Assembly (NCBI GenBank): GCA_036346375.1
Contig: JAYEVE010001401.1
Coordinates: 124,001-188,000 of the forward strand
Length of the DNA: 64,000 nucleotides
Direction of reading: 5' to 3'
From: Guadua angustifolia
Taxonomy: Eukaryota > Streptophyta > Magnoliopsida > Poales > Poaceae
Part shown: piece by piece, positions 46,141 to 58,501 of the stretch
How positions within the stretch are numbered: the stretch's first letter is position 1
Layout: the number at the start of each line of letters is the position of its first letter
Translations under genes and position numbers: made by a program
Notes under the pieces: generated by a model
Database searches by the model: none
Told to the model about the DNA's origin: nothing
What the model saw: only the letters and a program-made list of their open reading frames with translations

Positions 46141-47048
46141 AGCTCAACAGGAAAGAAAAGGAATCAAGCAAGGAAGGCTACCAAATGAATTTTATAAATA
46201 TATTGTAATAAAAATTATTAATCAAAACTGTATTTTAAAGACCACATCGATATCCAAAATGACAACTATTTGCCACTGAAAGGAGTATTCACCGGAACTA
46301 GTAATATGTAACGGGTAGTAGAAATTAAATTTAGCCATTGATTTGTAAAATGTATTTCTATTACTCTACTATCATAGGAAATATAAATAAATTTTTCTGA
46401 TTGCAGAAAGAATTTATCTGATTGCTATTCTACTGTAGACAAGGTGTTATAGTGGGAGAGGAAAGAAAGACATGTGGTCATATTTATAGCAGACTGTTGT
46501 AGTGAGAGAGTAAATCGAGAGGTTTGGTGGCATATATTAATGAGTAGGAGAACTAGGTGGTAGATCAACCAATTACCATGGAGGGGTCCAATGCAAAATA
46601 GGTTAACATCCCCAACCATGAATCTGATTGATCACACGACTCAAAGTTTGATTGACATTTCATTATTCTTAAAAAAACATACATCGTGTCTAATTACAAT
46701 GTTCTGTACGGGCCTCAACAGCAGCTTGTCTCTAAACCCTTTACATCATCTACTCCTACCATTTATCTTCATCATTATTCCCATGACATTTCTTATTATT
46801 TTAACCACACCTTATTTCACCCATTCCTTCGAGAAAAAAACAACTGACAACTTAATTTGCTCATCGCTGCTTGCTAAAACAATAATGATCATAGAAAGGA
46901 ATAAGCATGTCCTAACTCCTTGAGCTAAATTGATACCTCACCATACTAGAAAATTGAACACAAAAACATAACCAAAATAGATTAGATCCACCGAGATGTG
47001 AACACAAGAGAGAATGTTGAATGTGTCGTGTATTTATTTATTGGGTAT
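46141..47048. other. AT-rich sequence, no gene seen
   Basis: Between the CACTA B exon and the apparent start of CACTA C. It has only short frames (110 codons at most, plus, 46591-46923, of low complexity) and no terminal repeats. It is probably intron or upstream sequence of the CACTA B gene. Confidence 0.45.
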
Positions 47049-47710
47049 CACTACTTCGGATCGGGCATCCACAAGTGGTTCGAAACCGCTTTTAGAAGCG
47101 GTTTTAGAACTGCTAGGTTAATCACAGTGATACCCCATCGGGTATCACAAGCGTTGGGAAGGTGTCCAGCAGTTCGAGTAGCCGCCATCGTGGCGTGTCT
47201 TTCACAAGCGGTTGGTGTTACCAACCGCTTGTGGAGAGGCAATACCAACGATATGGAGATGCATACGTGCTTTTCTCACAAGCGGTTGGAGTTACCAACC
47301 GCTTGTGAAGAGACTGACAGTACAGTGTTTTGATTATATTCAATATAGAATATGTTTTGAGAGGGGTTTTCGATATAGATTTTGACAATTAAAATAAATA
47401 GAACTACAGGAGTTTTTTTGACACAATTAAATATATATTATTCATGCGTACTCATTCAGATAATTATAGGTTCATTTACAAAAAAATACGAACTAATAGA
47501 CTAAAAAATGGACAAGTTGATGAACACATGAAATAATGATGACCACACATATGCAACTTTTACAAGTTTTAAAGAAAAAAAGGACGAATCTTAAGCTCAT
47601 TTCTTGTGTGCGTCGCTCTTTGTGCCCTTGGTCGATGTTGATGTCAGTTCACTTGTCCTTATTTCAGGACAATCTTTCCAACCATTTGCGTGGAACTCGC
47701 CTTTGGTGGA

Positions 47711-47915
47711 CACTACAAGAAACAGTGAAAAATTCGTGGGTCAAAAAAAACCCACGAATTTATTGATTTAAATTCGTCGGTTTTAAAAAAACCCACGAAT
47801 TTAATTAAATTGGGCCACATGCAGAGACTCCAGAATTTAATTAAATTCGTATGCGTTTTTATCTTGGTGCACAATTTAATTAAATTCGTGGGCTTTGAGC
47901 CCACGAATTTAACTC
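47711..47915 (+). repeat. Left TIR and subterminal repeats of CACTA D
   Basis: Repeats of cccacgaattta and taaattcgtggg in both orientations. The same words recur at the right end. Confidence 0.9.
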
Positions 47916-47989
47916 CCGTTCTAGCAAATTTCGCCAACAGTGGTCCCCATTCCGCCATTTCGACCAAACTGCAGACGCCAGAGCAAATT

Positions 47990-50584
47990 TCCTCCATACC
48001 GGCCACCCCTCGCCAGATATTTTTCCACCCTCCTCCACCTGCCAGTCTCGCTCGCCCTTCTCCACCGAAGTTGTCTCCTGCGCCGCCTCCTTAACTGTCG
48101 GCGTCGCCCCTTCTCCTTCCCTGGCGCCTTTCTCTCGCGATTTCTCTCGCTCTGGCCTCGTACCGGCGATTCCTCCTGGCCGGCGCCACTTCTTCCTGAC
48201 TCCGCCGGTGCCCTCTCCATGCAGTGAAGCATTGCAGCCAAATGGCCTTCTCTCCCTGGCTCGGCGCAGCAAGGGCAGCAGCAGCCGGTGGCCTTCCCTC
48301 CTTGGCTCGGCGCAGCAAGGGCAGCAGCCGGCGGCGGCTCTTCCCCTCTCTGGCCGGCACCCTCCAGTAGCAAAAACAGCAGCAGCACCGCCTCCTTTGC
48401 CCCTTGCCTTCTTCTTGTGGTGAGCCTCAAGCACAAATGACATTTGAGGTATTTGGTTCATGTGTGCATGTCAAGTGTTTGTGGTAATGTCTACAAGAGC
48501 TATTAGTTCCTCATCTCAAGTTTGCACTAGCTATCTGTGATGTATGCTTGCACTGAGATTATGATACTATAATTGTGATTTCTTAGTTGTTCTATGATAT
48601 GAGATGCTTATTGAACTATCTATCCATGAGCTTGATTATTAACAGTAGGTTGAGATTGGTGTACTGGACTTTTGTGATTTCTTAGCATGACATGGAAATT
48701 AACTTCTAGGCTGTTGTTGTTATGGATATATATGTATGTATAGCCTAACCTGTTCCTAATGCATTTCACAGTGATGTGCATGCCTCTGTTCTGAATTCTT
48801 GCGCTGATTATGAGTATTGTGTTGCAGTTTATATACTCATGTCACTTCATTTGTATCTCTTGGTTTTTGTATATTTGGAGTAATGTACTTGTGGGATCTA
48901 TTATTCTATTCGGGCATGGAAGAGTAGTTTTCAAGGCCCGGTGCAATCTTATTGTCCTAGGGCTGAATGTAGTAAGAATAACAACCCACACAATCTTTGG
49001 CAATTCGCAATATGGATATGTGTAGTCTTGAACAGTGAAAACTATTGATCCTCATGTGTTACTGTGCATAAAGAATGAAAGTTCAGTTTGCATTAATGAA
49101 ATCTGGATGAGAGCAAATATCGTGAATCTAGTTGAGTTTGGTTTGACTAGGTTCCAGAAGTTTGGCAAGCTGGAATCAGTCCTTTAATTTAGTATTGTCC
49201 ATAGGCTATGCAAAGACAAGATGCCAATGACATCATGGCAGTATCTTTTGTATTGAAATGTTCTCATGTTAGGCATTGAATTTACCTATTGATGATCCTT
49301 TCATTGTTGATGATGCTCGCCAGTCCTGAAATGTAGCTTCCAATTTGAACACCATAAATCTTTACATAATTGTTTCCTAAATATCTACATTAGGTTGGAA
49401 GAACTCATGAACCATTTTGTTAAAAAGGGAACTGTGCCTTTCTTTTCCTCTTGGTGTGCTATATAGTAATTGATGTACAAACGTAGTGACTTAGAGCCAC
49501 GTGATGCCTCTTTTACGTTGAGTGGTTTTATTATCAAGTTGATGACTTGATTGCGGTAAATTTTGGGTATGGCCAAGTTATTGCTTAAAATGGGTATAAA
49601 TGCGCATTTCCGTGGTTGTTCCAATTGTATTGCTTGCTCTTATAGTCAAGCTCTTGTTTTACTTCCGATAAATTGGAATTGTTATTTCGTGGTACTTTGG
49701 TCGAGTTCGAACTCACGCTTGTTATTTAATGTTTGTAGGTGTTTTGAAGCCGGCATGCATGGATGGGGGTAGTAGCACCATCACATTCACATCATCACCG
49801 TTCCATCATATTGATTCATAATTCCGATCTTAATAGCTCGTGAAGAATTTGTGTAGAAGGTTGTTTGCAGTTATGTTTAATGAGTCCCTGTCTTGTAATA
49901 ATTATGTGGTGGAGTTGATTATTTTCTATTAGTTGTGTGATTGGTTAACTAAGGACCTACTAGAATGATATCTTTAATAATAGACTAGTTACTCTACATG
50001 ATATATGTCTTGATGCAATTGGCAAAGCACAGTTGAAAAGTCTGAAACTCTTTTCTACACATATACTTTCAGTAGTTATTGTTATTTTTGGTGGTCATTG
50101 GTCACCTAAATTCCACACATGCAGTTTGTAGGTGGTTTTGTCTCTGAAGGTCTGTAATTGCAAATAGAGGTGGCAGAATTTCTATGGGAAGATGTTGAGG
50201 TAACCATCAACACAGATGATTTTATGTGTTTCTTATATGCTGAACTAAGTTTATTTGTGTATGCTTTAGCTGGATGGAAGCCTTATTATTTTAGCCGATA
50301 ACATTATGAGTTCAACCAAGAGGAACACCGACGATGAACAAATATCGCACTACGCCAGTATCTTGATCATCTACTCTAAGCAGATGTTCTCTGTAAACAT
50401 TAACATTTATCCTATAGAGACCTTTTACAATTCGAGGAACCGCTATCGCTATCTTCTTGTTCTAGCAAGTGATGGAGCAAAGTATCTCTGTGATGTTATG
50501 AAATGTTTTTTTGTCTGCTGAGTGGATGTCCTATTTATTAGAGAGGTCATGCCAAATTTTGTACATTTCGGTGACTTAGTTTGA
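47990..50584 (+). repeat. Captured, diverged LTR sequence of the R1/R2 superfamily
   Basis: A GC-rich patch (48000-48430) is followed by AT-rich sequence with catgacatggaaattaac (about 48685), tattatcaagttgatgact (about 49529), gaagccggcatgcatggatg (about 49745) and gtggttaactaaggacct-like words (about 49930), in the same order as in the R2 3' LTR. The order is broken by about 530 bp of unrelated sequence at 49975-50505, after which the gagtggatgtcctattta module appears. The GC-rich frames (up to 193 codons, minus) are not called as genes. Confidence 0.65.
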
Positions 50585-51835
50585 TTTGCCAAATGAGGTA
50601 GTAGATTTTTCACGATGGTTGCATAATTGTCAAATGTGTTAAACACATATATATATCCTTAGATAGGAGTGATGATTGCTTATATGATACCGAAAGTGGA
50701 TAAATAGTATGCCATTTAATAAGTTCGTGTGGTTTGAAGTACACATACATGGTCAAGCTGCTAGCTTGCATGGTTATATCAGAGTCGCTAGTGCATCGTC
50801 TTGACATACTATGACCAAATTGTTTGCACCAGGGGGCACTTATCGAGGTAGTTGTTGTTATCTTTCTCAAAATCCTTCCTCATTGCCAGTAACCATTGTC
50901 ATCTCGAAGCGAAGTCACATAGCATTCACGTTTTCTTGCTCTATAATGTTATTTAATTGGGTGCTTACATGGACAATGGAATATTATAGATGGAGGATGA
51001 GTTTGAATTGTTGGAGTCCATTTTAGGAAGGCGTGGTTTTAGGAAGAACTCACAACTTGTATCCTTGATATCTTATTTTAGTCCCATCTATCACTTGGGT
51101 TTTCCTAGACCATTTTCTCTTGACCAAAATACATATAAATGCATCCAAGATTTATTTCAACCTCATTTTCCTGTTAATTTTCTTTGACAAAATTAGTTTT
51201 GACCAAAGAATGGTACATCAATGTCTTGGCAAGAATATGTATAAATGCATTCCGCATTGAATTGGGTGCAAATTCATATGAGGATCTTCTATCCTCGCCG
51301 GCAGCTTTCAGAGTATGCGATGCGTCGGTTGGCAATGCGGTTTATATGCTCCCTCTTTCTACAATCATGACTGTGGTATGGCTTTTCACATGCTCTTATG
51401 GAACAAAAGCAATATTTGACATTTTCACTCTTAATATTTCTTCTTTGGATGCAAGGATTCAAATGTCGATTTCCTCATGAAATTATAGAATTTGTTGCGC
51501 TTTTTGTTGTGGTACAATAAATGTTAATTGTAATGGCTGAGTTCTTGATATCATTTCAAGAGTCTACAACTCTACATTGTATCCATGTATGGATTCATTT
51601 TATGTGTGCATGTATGGTAGTTTCTCATTTTAGAAATTTATTACTTGGTATGTGTGCATACGAACATGAAAGCAACAGACACATGATAGCCAAGAAATAT
51701 CCGGGAATAAATTAATGGAAATACCTTATTATTGTCTTTGTTAATTTTGCAAATAGATCATTGTACCTTAAATAATGATTTTAAGGAAGGGCCTATTTGC
51801 CAATGAAGAAATGGAATTCTTTTGGTTGAAGAGAT

Positions 51836-51899
<64 letters not shown>

Positions 51900-51984
51900 C
51901 TGCAAATATTTTTTTGTGCTGAGTGGATGTCCTATTTACTAGAGAGGTCATGCCAAATTTTGTATATTTCGGTGACTTAGTTTT
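50520..51984 (+). repeat. Duplicated 70-bp LTR module flanking 1.3 kb
   Basis: The module from gctgagtggatgtcc to ttcggtgacttagttt occurs at about 50517-50582 and again at about 51917-51982, with 45685-45760 in R2 as the third copy. The sequence between has short frames only; the best, 51184-51480, is 98 codons and unrecognised. Confidence 0.6.
51838..51898. repeat. (TA)n microsatellite, about 30 units
   Basis: Uninterrupted TA dinucleotide run inside CACTA D. Confidence 0.97.
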
Positions 51985-52464
51985 TGTTGAATTATGATCC
52001 AAATTCGAAGAAGGCTAACTTCATCGGAGGGAGCGGAGGCCCGTCGCCGGAGGCTTGGTCCCCATGCAGTACGGATCGTTGTTATTCTTGATCTAGGTCA
52101 TTGCCTTATAAGATTGAGTTGAAATGTGAAGTTCTAGATATACGAGCAAAAAATATATTGAGGTCATTATTGCTACTTTATCCTTTTATATTTCAAACAA
52201 TATCGTCCTTTTATATTTATAAACAATATTTGATGCGAATTGCCGACTAGTGGCTTCTAAGGATGTAGTAATATCATGTGATCTGGTTGATTGTCTTCTA
52301 GAATTGCTTTTATAATTTTGTTATATGCCTTATGATGAATCACCGCTTTGATTTGCATCTCATAAATTAATATTGACTGCATAATACATAAATTAATATT
52401 CATTTTTAGGCCATATATTTTATCTGTCGATGTGGATATATATATTTTTTTGTATAATGTCTCT

Positions 52465-52892
52465 AAATTCGTGGGCCCATAAATACCCACAATTTAACAG
52501 CTAAATTCGTGGTTTTATTTGGCCCACTAATTTAACTAAATTGTGAGTTTATGTGCCCAACGAATTTAACTAAATTAAATGAGTTTTTGCCCACGAATTT
52601 AACTAAATTGTGGTTTTTGCCCACTAATTTAAATAAATTGGTTTTCTTGACCCACTAATTTAACTAAATTGGAGTTTTGTTGGCCCACTAATTTAATGCT
52701 TAAATTGTGGGTTTTTCCATTAACCCACTAATTTAATTTAAATTTGTAGCCTACTTAATTTAATTGATTAAATTCGTCGAGTTAAATTCATGAACTAAAT
52801 TGACGGTTTGCTCCCAATTTAACCTAAATTGTGGGTTTTTGCCTAAATTCGTGGGTTTTTGGCCCACAAATTTTTCCCTGTTCCTTGTAGTG
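52465..52892 (-). repeat. Right TIR and subterminal repeats of CACTA D
   Basis: About ten copies of taaattcgtggg/cccactaatttaac-type words, ending ccttgtagtg at 52892. Confidence 0.9.
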
Positions 52893-55800
52893 GGATACAA
52901 TCTCGTCGACAATAAAGCCGATGAGTTGTTCTTCGATTGCTGCAACCCGGTGCGGTGAGATCACGCCTTGCACATCGATGTTGGGCTGACAAAGCAGGAA
53001 GTAAATAAATCTCTGGACATGTAATTAAAGTGTATGTACTAATAAATTGACATGTGCACACTACCGCACTAGCGTTGCTTTAAGACATCGCCGTGAGTAA
53101 TACTTTGCATATAGTGGCACACATAATAGCCACATAAGTTGTTTCCAGCCGTCTATTGTAGAACCTGCGATGAAATTTGAAAAGAAAACAATTATTGGGA
53201 TGAAAAACTGTTACGACATATTAATATTCTTTAATACGTACTCGAGTGCTTATTTGGACATCAAATTCGTTCTCGAAATCTCCTTGTTGCTTCTTTCGGA
53301 ACCTCATGTAATGCCTTGTGTGATGCGTTAGTATGAATAGTAATTATCAGAGTTGGAATTAGCAAGGTATTTCAATATATATAATAAAGAAACTATCGTA
53401 TATATATGTGCTATATACCTATTTAGGGTGTCAATGATATATTGATATTTTTCCACCGGAGTCCTTTTTGAGTCTTGAACAGCGATCTGGCTGCTATCAA
53501 GCTTGATGACAAGAAGGATCCAATGAAACCTATTCATGTATTGCAACATATATGTAACTAGCTAGTAGTAATATCAATGCCATGGAAAATATAAGAACGA
53601 GAGGTTGTATATATACGTACTCAAAGTTGAAGGGCAGAAGTATGTACGGTTTGTAGTGCTGTCCCAAGAATGCATCGAGAATGTAATCTTCAACAGCCTT
53701 TCGGTTGCATCAAAATCTAACTCGTTAACAATCTCGGTCGATGAAGCCCACGTTGAAAATGTTCTCTTTTCTACATCGTTGTATCTCCATTCTACATAGA
53801 AATGTATAAGTTTAAGAGTTGCAATTTTATTGTACGAGGAAGCACGTGGTAAAGGTATGAGCTTGACACTTACAGGCACCAAAGAGCTCATGAGAGACAC
53901 GTTGATGGCGTCGGCATGGTAAATATGGTAGAAGTCGTCAATTCGAGCCATATGGTGTTGTCCCGTGATAAAAATCATCTTCTTTGATACGGAGGGAACA
54001 TCGTTCTTTCTTGAGCGGACTCTGTCATGTACCATTCGTGAAATTGCCGCATCTTGGTTGGCAGATCCTTTATCTCATTAGGGTCAATTAGCTCCCGGCC
54101 CAACTGATATTACCATCTGACCTTTGCTATTGGGAGATCATCTATTAATCCAAGAGCTGCAGCTGTGGAACTGAGTCCTACCTCCTTCATAAACCTCTCG
54201 AGGTTCTCCTGATATTGGTCTCTCTTCTTCTTTGCTGTCGCCACCTGACCACGTTTATTCTTCTGTGTAGCCTTTATTATTGTCCGTTCATAGTTGGACG
54301 GCACAGGCAGTGGCTTTGCACGGCATGTCGCGAAGTGTTTCGCCGCTTTTGGATCAATTGGTACCTTTGGCTTTGGCTTCTTTTTTGCGAAGTGTGCGTG
54401 ATTCGCTTTCATGACCGTGTCCTCCTCCTTAGTCATATCATATGCCCTCTTTGGAGGTTCCTTTATCTTTGTCGATCGGATTGGATTTTGCCTTCTTGGG
54501 AGCAGGTGGAGGAGCCTTTTTGCTATCGAACTTCTTCCTCGGAGGAGATGGTGGAGGCGTGGTTTTCCTGGGGGGGTTCGTTTTTGTTTGAGATGCTGGT
54601 GGTGGAGTAGAGCTTCTGCGTGGAGTGTGTGGTGGAGGAGGCGTGCTCTGTTTTGCCGGCAAGGCATTGCGTGGAGGTGACGTTGGAGGAGGCGTGGGTT
54701 GCCGTGGTGGAGATGACGCCTCCACACCATCTGGAAATATAATGTACCGTTCGCGCTAGAGGATGATATTGTGGAGGGCCTGTCCAAACTTGGTCACGTC
54801 ATCGCCTCCAGCAATATCGAGGTGAAGTTCTTCAAATCCGCTCAGCACCTCCTCCACCGCGACCTTCGAGTAACCCGGGGGTATCTCATTGCAGTGGAAC
54901 GTCTGGCCCTGTTCCACCGGAAATGCCATGTCGTAAGCCACCTTGATGGAGAGGTTACGCGCATCAACGTGTAGCTCACACTGGCGGCGAACCCTTATGT
55001 CATCCACGGGATAACGGGCTAGCAAGTTGTCCGCTTCAGGGGCCCCGGTGGACGCGCAGCTACTCCGCCGCGCGGAGGGGTTGATCTCGGTGTCCGGCTG
55101 ATTGCACGGACCTAGTCCCTAAAGCTTGCTGAGGGCAATTTGTACTTGTTGCGCAACTATGTCGCCGATGCTAGCATGGGTTGCTCTGAGCTCTTGTTCC
55201 AATTGGTACATTTTATATGATTCTCTTGTTTTGCTTCTATGTCGTGGTTCTGTACATATCGCGCATCCTTGGAAATCTGTACTTCCACGGCGTATGCTTG
55301 CCCATACCTCGTGTCCATCCCGGGTGCTCAGGGTTTGGAAGGGCATGTGTGAGCTCGTCATTCTCCCTGTCTGTCACCAACGTACCAGCCTGAGACTGCT
55401 CGACAGCTTGTACATTCCTTTGACTAGCCTCTTGCACTCCTGGTGCCATCACCAAGTTACTGTCATCTGAAAGGCTCCCCCCGTGACCCATGAACCAATT
55501 GCGCAGGCGCTCTTCCCACGAAGTGGTAGCCGGTGTGACGTCCTTCGCCATTAATTCTTCTTCCCGTTTCTCCCATTTCGATACATTTTGAGGTAACCAC
55601 GGTGCCAAGATGGTGGTGGTATTTCTTCATCCGTGAATTGGTCTTGTTCTTGACTCGTGGCACGGCCTTGGTGACAAAGCTTGTACTCCTTGAATGCTTC
55701 CCGATGATCCGCCCACTTAGGAAATTGGTTGAAGTCGGATCTTTCTCCCTTCGCACATACTTGTAGGCAGAGACGTCTTCCATGCCTGAAACGAGGTTGC

Positions 55801-56271
55801 CATCTTCTTCAAAGTGAATTTCTTGGCCTTGTGTTCGGACCCTTGAGAAAATGTGAAATTTTCCTTAATATCTCGCCAGAGCAGGTCCTTGGTAGCTTGA
55901 GGAACTTCGGCCCATTTTCTGATGCTAATTGGGACGTGATCCCTCACGTGGTAACCGCAAGCGTTGTTGTACGGCCCAACTGCTGAAAGAGGGGCAACCG
56001 GCTTCCCTTCATTGTTAACATCGGTAAACACATGCTTTGTGGATGGCTTCTTGTTAGGTCCCCGATGCTTGGATTGGTTGCTCGATGTACGACGCTTGAA
56101 ATACACAAACATATGTATAAACATGTCAGCGTGTATTATATTAATGAATTGCGATTAATTAACATGTCCACGGGGATTATATTCTTCTGGCTATACATCA
56201 TCCTGGTCGGAACCAGTGTTACCGGACTCAGCGGCTCCAGCGTCAATGGCTTCATCGGCTGCAGCCTCAAC

Positions 56272-57183
56272 TGATGAGGACATCACTCCTATGCATACGC
56301 CCGAGACTCCTCCAGTTGTGATGCAAGGACCCATCACAAGAGCACGAGCACGGCAATTGAATCAACAGGTGAGCTCGTTCCTAAGTACTCGTGCATATAC
56401 TTGTGACGATGGTATGCTACCTAATGATATTATTGATTATATTGTACTTAGGAATTTTGGAGAGGATCATGAAGGCTTTGGAAACCAGCAAGGGCCAGGA
56501 GGAAGGCAAGGAAGGTGTCCAAGTCAAGTTGGAGACCTAATTCATCTCGGAGTCGACTACCTCGGCCACCAGGAGTAGTGCTCACTAAAATCATCGCCCA
56601 GGTCAAAAACGGACTCCGATTTCAATGATCCACATATGCCTCTAAAGCTAAGGAGATAATCTTTCTAATGGCCCTGGTTTCAGGTCATTTGGACTTCGGA
56701 GTCGACGGGAATTCGCATTGCAAGTTGGCAAACAGAATCTGTCCCAGGGTGCTGCGTCACCAATTTGGGCCGTTGGCCCATGTATCGTGTTGGAGTCCAT
56801 CACGGACGCATCTAGGGTTTCTAGGACATCCCCTAGCCTTTATATTCAGTAGCCGCTGCTAGGGTTTGATTTGGGGTTTTGCTTAGATTAATTCTGTCTT
56901 TGAACAGTGTTGTCGTTCATCGGTTTGTGAGACCCCAACTCGTGAGCTTCATCCTCAATTGCAAATTCAGTTGCATCTTTTTGTTCTTGCTTGTGTTCTC
57001 GATTCATTGGCAGGGATTAGCCGTGGCGAGGTCAACAGGGCAGCGACGGTTGATAATCGAAGGGCGATGTGGTGCTGCGATTGCAGGGGTTTTGATCGTC
57101 GATCAAGAAGTCGGATCGTGTGTGTCTCGCGCCTAATCGACTTACCCTCCACTGGCGGAAGTTCGGCAACCCCGTCCCCATCA
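56272..57183 (+). repeat. 5' LTR of the gypsy element
   Basis: TGATGAGGACATC to CCCATCA, 912 bp. Its first 250 bp encode PVVMQGPITRARARQLN in an open frame. TATA-like tttatatt at 56839-56846. The end is inferred from the primer site because the 3' LTR is cut by the window end. Confidence 0.85.
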
Positions 57184-57185
57184 AG

Positions 57186-57196
57186 TGGTATCGAGC
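57186..57196 (+). other. Primer-binding site of the gypsy element, one base short
   Basis: Reads TGGTATCGAGC, that is TGGTATCAGAGC lacking one A. This is either a decayed primer site or a sequence error. Confidence 0.7.
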
Positions 57197-58500
57197 AAGG
57201 TTTACCGTCAGGTTCGCCTTTCCCGTAGTTTTATTTAGTTTTGTGTTAGTCCTATAGTCCACGAAAAAGCCAAAAAAAAATTTGCGATACATAGTCTACC
57301 ATACCTAGAACCACGCCTAGCCTTTGCACAATTTCGTTCGTGAATCAGAGTTACGAGTTTGTGTCCATAGTCGAGTCGTGTTGCTGGTTTAGATCGTGGT
57401 CTTAAATTAGTTGTGTTTCATCTCCGCCATCCCATATCCTACACCGATCCGGTCACCAATCGCTATTTGAGTCCTTGTTGGATTCGGATTGTTTTGTGGT
57501 TTTTCCTCGGTTTGAGTCCTAGTTGTGTTAGGGTTTCTCCTTCATAAACCCTAATCCCCACCTCCCGATAACCATATCGCCACCCTCATCACAGAACCTG
57601 CCACCACAGATCATCGCGTTCCATATCTACTCCATGACGCCTTGAGTTTGGAGAGGTGCCGTCTAGAAAACCCCGATTCGAGTCCTTAGTAACGGCCATA
57701 ACTTTCGCATACGGACTCGGAATTAGGCGATTTTTTTTCACGGATATCTACAGAAAATTTTACATCCGATTCTCCCCACTTCGTCGGCAATTTATTTTTG
57801 CGAAATTCCTCGGGAAGATTGAGTTTCCGTTAAGTTTAGCGACGCCAGAGAACACTTCTTATTTCATATCGGTTTCATATTACATCTGTTCAGGCTGAAA
57901 ATTGGTGTGATGTGTACCTTTGTGCTCTTGATCCTAGGAAAAATATCAGAAAAATAAAATAAAATAAAAAAAAATTTGTGAAGGAAGGAAGCAGAGAGCA
58001 AAAAAAAAAGAGGACAGGAGCACAGGTAAATGTTGTTACCGTGCCTGATAGAAGTGTTTTGCTGCGGTGCTGATATCTGTTCATATATTCTGACGCCTTG
58101 TTGCTTGTCTCTACATATTCCTTGTTTTCGCCGCATGGTGACTAAGGCCGCGATGTTTAGACCGAAGAACTAGGGCAAGTGCTTTTGGACATTTATTCAA
58201 GACATTACTATACATTCTTGAATTGTGTGCCACTCCATACATATAACCTTCCTACTGACTCCACATATACATCCTTCGATCAAGACAGTTATTGACCCTT
58301 GCAATCGCTTCATCACGCCCTCACGGTGTCACGAACCTGACCACCGGTTGCACCGTCCCTCATTTGTGTTGGTAAGAACGGTAAGAACTTGGTAAGATTG
58401 CTTGAGCGTGAGATCCCACCTAGTAGTTCATAGGGCTCATAATACTTGTGTTTGTGTTTTCATACGTCCTTTTACGTGCTAACCATGGCGGTGGCAAGAA
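57197..58500 (+). other. Leader of the gypsy element, no gene seen
   Basis: 1.3 kb between the primer site and gag. It has an A-rich stretch near 57940-58010. No coding sequence recognised. Confidence 0.6.
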
Positions 58501-58501
58501 G

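Larger units (their letters stand above)
30754..47048 (-). mobile_element. CACTA transposon copy B with nested insertions
   Basis: Left terminus CACTACTACAGAAAGG at 30754 follows ATT (30751-30753) in copia pol. Subterminal repeats follow, then a minus-strand second gene in three blocks: 31400-33500, 36594-37073 and 45828-46140, separated by a solo LTR and by element R2. The right terminus is not in the window; the stated right limit is only where copy C appears to begin. If C is nested in B, then B continues beyond 64000. Confidence 0.7.
47711..52892. mobile_element. Complete non-autonomous CACTA transposon D
   Basis: Ends CACTACAAGAAACAG (47711) and the inverse of CACTACAAGGAACAG (52892), about 32 bp with four mismatches, flanked by GGA at 47708-47710 and 52893-52895. 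Subterminal repeats cccacgaatttaa occur at both sides (47740-47915 and 52465-52870). The 5.2 kb contain no transposase. The inside holds LTR-derived sequence related to elements R1/R2 and a long TA repeat. Excision would restore the frame of the copy C gene (DEIVS to TKGEF). Confidence 0.95.
47049..56271 (-). mobile_element. CACTA transposon copy C with nested insertions
   Basis: The apparent left terminus CACTACTTCGGATCGGG at 47049 follows TAT (47046-47048). Subterminal inverted repeats cacaagcggttgg/ccaaccgcttgtg fill 47070-47315. The minus-strand second gene runs from 56271 down to TGA at 47597-47599. CACTA D is inserted in its last exon and a gypsy element at 56272, so its right end is outside the window. 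The terminus call is less certain than the gene. Confidence 0.65.
47597..56271 (-). pseudogene. CACTA second gene (Transposase_24/Ulp1-like), copy C
   Basis: Best preserved of the three copies. From the N-terminus: an acidic start (56271 down), intron about 56100-56196, basic and Transposase_24-like exons (56097-55470; RGPNKKPSTKHVF, ISIRKWAEVPQATKDLLWRD), a coiled-coil stretch to 55122, the SKVAVEEV domain (55025-54759), a Pro-rich linker (54725-54440), NYERT (about 54300), PTKMRQFHEWYM (about 54040-54075), and a Ulp1-like domain with FHWILLVI (about 53520) and GNNLCGYYVC, Cys codon at 53132-53134. The last exon (EEQLIGFIVDEIVS) is split by CACTA D and ends at 47597. Stops at 55119-55121 and 54756-54758, plus frame breaks, make it a pseudogene unless they are sequence errors. 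The role of the Ulp1-like protein in transposition is unknown. Confidence 0.75.

Noticed and set aside
47880..48461. 193-codon minus-strand frame in CACTA D
   Set aside because: It lies in the GC-rich part of LTR-derived filler, is Arg/Gly/Glu low complexity and is overlapped by equally long frames on other strands.
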